This document shows positions 61,255-64,000 of a stretch of DNA of 64,000 nt, one piece after another. The stretch spans positions 4,278,001 through 4,342,000 of the forward strand of contig JAVTVJ010000068.1 in NCBI GenBank assembly GCA_034509425.1. The letters are read 5' to 3'. The notes under the pieces were generated by a model. That model worked only from the letters and a program-made list of their open reading frames with translations, searched no databases and had not been told where the DNA came from. Origin of the DNA: Eopsaltria australis. Its lineage: Eukaryota > Chordata > Aves > Passeriformes > Petroicidae. The stretch's first letter is position 1, and the number at the start of each line of letters is the position of its first letter. The position numbers and the translations under genes were made by a program.

Positions 61255-62704
61255 AGTATTAAACAATCCCTGCATTTTTAGCATTGCAAATACCCCACTC
61301 AGCTTCAACAACTAGAATGTGAGTTGATTTGTATTCTTTTTGGTGAAATGTCAGCCATGATGATGATACACTACTTCACACATCAGTAAAGTGAAATATT
61401 CAAGGAGAGGTGTTGATGTGTTATACATTTGATGCAGGAGGTCACTCTTCTGTATATCTCAATGGTTAAGCATTTATGATAGCCCTCACAAAATGAAAAA
61501 GTGTGTCTGTTCTTGGGAAGCTGTTAGCATTTTGAGGTGAGGAGAAGACATCATGAAGCTATGACAATGCTTCTGGCAGTTGCTCCATGCAGCCATGCCC
61601 TGGCTGGTCCAAATTCACATCTAAATCCAGTATTACAGATTTTCTTCAAAATTACTTCTTCTTTATAAAAATGTCAGTGTAGCAAAATCATAATTTCTTG
61701 CCAAAACCTTTACTTTATCAAACTTTGGATAGGAGATGTTCCTACGTCCAAAACCATTTGGTCAGAAAGAGAGACCTGACAGGCTTAATATTCAGGGTGC
61801 TTTCTTGAGCTGCAGGTGAGTGATCAGCTATAAGCCCCTGACATGCCTGACCCAGAACAGCAGCTAAGGTCTGCTTGCCCCAGCTGCCAGCCTGATGAAG
61901 CAGTGAGACCAGGTTCCCAGGCATGAGCTCTCACTGTCCCCAGTGTGTGGTTTCTGTAGGTACTTGAGCAGAGCACAACATGCCCAGCAAGAGAGGATAA
62001 ATGGGAACAGGAACCGGAGCATGGCATCCTTGCATCTGAGAGGATGTGCTGACCATGAGCCTGGTGCCCCTTTTCAGGTCTTCAGCAGGTGATGAAATAT
62101 TTGTGTCTGCAGAACAGGGCTAGGCAGAGCAGGTAAGGATCTTCCTCAGTGTGTGTGTAAGTGTGCACTCACATGTCTTCCTTTTGCTCATGCATCTCTT
62201 TATGGGTCTGTTAACATTCATATCACCTGATATTTGTTTCAATCTATTGTAATTCTGTGGTGAAAAAAGAAAAATACGCAGCTAAGTGTAGTGACTGGTT
62301 GCCTTTGCAGATAAGCCATTTTTATTTTGAGCCTTTCAAAATAAATAATGACCTGGTAATTAAGCAAGGCAAACAGTTTCCATTTCTGAGGCATTCCTTT
62401 ATTAAACAAACTACCTATGAACATACATTAATCCTTAAGGATCAATGTCCTTCTCTTAGTTATTAATATTATACTAGGATGAAGTGGAAATGTTGCCAAC
62501 TTTCCAGAGTCCTCAGTTCACTCTTCCAGAGTTTTGGTGACATAATAGAAGTGTAGGTGTTTAGTCAATGCAGCCTTGTTACTGGTAAATTGTTGGATAT
62601 CCTGTTAATATTCAGACTGCATGGCAGTAGTTTTCCTGCTGGAAATTCTGTATCCATGTCAGGGAGAGGAATTCTGCTATCATCCAGACAGTTCCAGCTT
62701 GACA

Positions 62705-63133
62705 GATGGTCAGAAGGCTGGAGCACCTCTCCTATGAAGACAGGATGAGTTCAGGTTGTTCAGCCTGGAGAAGAAAAGGGTCTGGGGAGACCTTATAGCA
62801 CCTTTCATACCTACAGGGGCTACAAGACAGCTGGAGAGGGACTTTTTATAAGAGCATGTAGTGATAGGACAAGGGGGAATGGCCTCAATCTGAAAGAAGG
62901 CAGGTTTGGATTAAATACAAGAAAGAAACTCTTTACTGTGGAGGTGGTGAGATACTGGAAGAGGTTGCCAGAGAAATTGTGGCTGCCCCATCCCTGGAAG
63001 TGTTTGGAGTCAGGTTGGATGGGGCTTTGAACAACCTGATACAGTGAAAGGTGCCCCTGTCCACAGCAGGAGGGTTGGAACTGGATGATCTTCTAGGTCC
63101 CTTCCAATCCAAACCAGTCTCTGATTCTACAAC
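62705..63133 (+). repeat. CR1 LINE 3' end inside the putative REPS2 3' UTR
   Basis: ggctggagcacctctcctat, ttcagcctggagaagaaaag, gagacctta, tggagagggactttttataa, gataggacaagggggaatgg, ggttggatggggctttgaac, gatgatcttctaggtccctt and ctgattctac. It is in the sense direction of the gene and would be transcribed as part of the last exon. Confidence 0.92.
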
Positions 63134-63823
63134 ACTGCCAAGGCTAGCCAGCATAGGGTGATGAGGCTTTGCATGGTAGAATGACCACAAAGGGATGGCT
63201 GGGATTTGGAACCCTTCACAGGAAGCATTTAGGTTTGGGCATAATGTGAAAATTGCCTGTTGGTGATGAATAGGTTGCTTTCCTCCCAGCTGAGCTTCCA
63301 AATCAGGAGGAAGAGATCCTGTAAAAATTGCTAGCTGGGAAATGAGGGATGTCCATTTTCCAGTACCATCAGCCTTTCAGTCTTCAGCATACACAGTCCT
63401 TGACAAGAAAATGCATAGGTTCATGAAGCCACATATTTTATTGACTAAAGAGTAAAATATTTTTTTCAGGAAAAAAAGTAAATCTTAGTGATTTAGTATC
63501 TTTGAAAAGAGATGATGTATTTTGAAGCTTTTTCAGCTATCTTGATATGTGCTATGAGCATACACATTATGTTTTACTCTGTTACTGATTTTTTGATATA
63601 AAAAAGTTGTATTGCAAGCATTATGGTTGTTAATCTAAAAAAAAATACCCCAAGGCTATTATATATTTGAATTTTAACTTATAAATTAGATAGCCAGATC
63701 TAAGTAATTTGTTTTCACAGCTGCAGACTGTCCCCATGGTAAGCTGCAAAACGTATAGTGTTCTTTACTATGCCCATCTAATTTTGGAAAATGTATGTGA
63801 TATGAAGCTGGGTGCTACATTAA

Positions 63824-63829
63824 AATAAA
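63824..63829 (+). terminator. Polyadenylation signal AATAAA, probable distal REPS2 site
   Basis: AATAAA in context ttaaaataaaagcg, followed 25-55 nt later by the GT-rich stretch 63855-63881, the usual arrangement for cleavage around 63840-63850. It is the best-formed site between the REPS2 stop codon and the window end. Confidence 0.65.
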
Positions 63830-63845
63830 AGCGTCCAATGAGTTC

Positions 63846-64000
63846 AAATTGCCTGGCTTTTGTGGTTTATTTGGGATGTTGATGGTACAGATCTGCCAGG
63901 AGACCAGGAACTGTGACACCCAGTGGAAAAAATACCATGTTGAAATGGCTGACCTTCAGCTTTGAAAGATGAAATCACTTACATTGGGATTGTGTGTACA
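63846..64000. other. Sequence downstream of the probable REPS2 end
   Basis: Starts with the GT-rich downstream element; nothing else is recognisable in the remaining bases. Confidence 0.6.

Larger units (their letters stand above)
58856..63845 (+). other. REPS2: Probable long 3' UTR of REPS2
   Basis: About 5 kb with no credible coding frame lies between the stop codon and a strong polyadenylation signal. Long 3' UTRs of several kilobases are known for mammalian REPS2, which supports one terminal exon. Earlier AATAAA hexamers at 60882, 61245 and 62340 could give shorter forms. The region contains a sense CR1 fragment near its end and AT-rich stretches with ATTTA pentamers (for example around 59150). 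The exact end is inferred. Confidence 0.65.

Noticed and set aside
62933..63301. 122-codon minus-strand open frame near the window end
   Set aside because: Antisense of the CR1 copy in the 3' UTR plus flanking DNA.

Overview
The window is vertebrate nuclear DNA, almost certainly from a bird. It is AT-rich, CpG-poor and intron-dominated, it has GT-AG splice sites throughout, and its dispersed repeats are avian-type CR1 LINE 3' ends. No bacterial-style gene packing, operon, CRISPR array or tRNA/rRNA gene is visible. The species cannot be named from the sequence alone.

One gene fills the window on the + strand: REPS2 (RalBP1-associated Eps15-homology domain protein 2, also called POB1). Seventeen coding exons from 2064 to the stop codon at 58853-58855 splice into one open frame of 1722 nt (573 residues plus stop). 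All intron phases agree and all junctions are GT-AG. The product carries, in order: the C-terminal half of a first EH domain, a Ser/Pro-rich linker, a complete second EH domain with a canonical EF-hand loop, a divergent linker, three PxxPxR-type SH3-ligand motifs, and a C-terminal coiled coil that in the family binds RalBP1. The first coding exon (N-terminus and first half of EH1), the promoter and the 5' UTR lie upstream of base 1.

Layout: 1-2063 is the end of the intron before the first visible exon. 2064-30827 holds twelve exons separated by introns of about 1.5-4.3 kb. Two introns of about 11 kb follow (30828-41961 and 42027-53223), then four exons at 53224-58855. After the stop, about 5 kb without coding sequence runs to a good polyadenylation signal at 63824-63829. 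This is probably one long 3' UTR, and it contains a sense CR1 insertion.

Mobile and repeat content: eight CR1 fragments on both strands; a broken gammaretrovirus-like gag capsid remnant at 28960-29964 in the intron between the 43-nt exon and the proline-rich exon; a GC-rich, partly open block of unknown origin at 36540-37060; a pure (ATGGT)n array; a (CA)n array; a 35-bp minisatellite; and several short tandem duplications. A 247-codon ATG-initiated open frame in the second large intron is longer than expected by chance but has no recognised domain. I found no convincing undescribed system. The most useful leads are the gag remnant, the GC-rich block, the intronic open frame and the long CR1-bearing 3' UTR.
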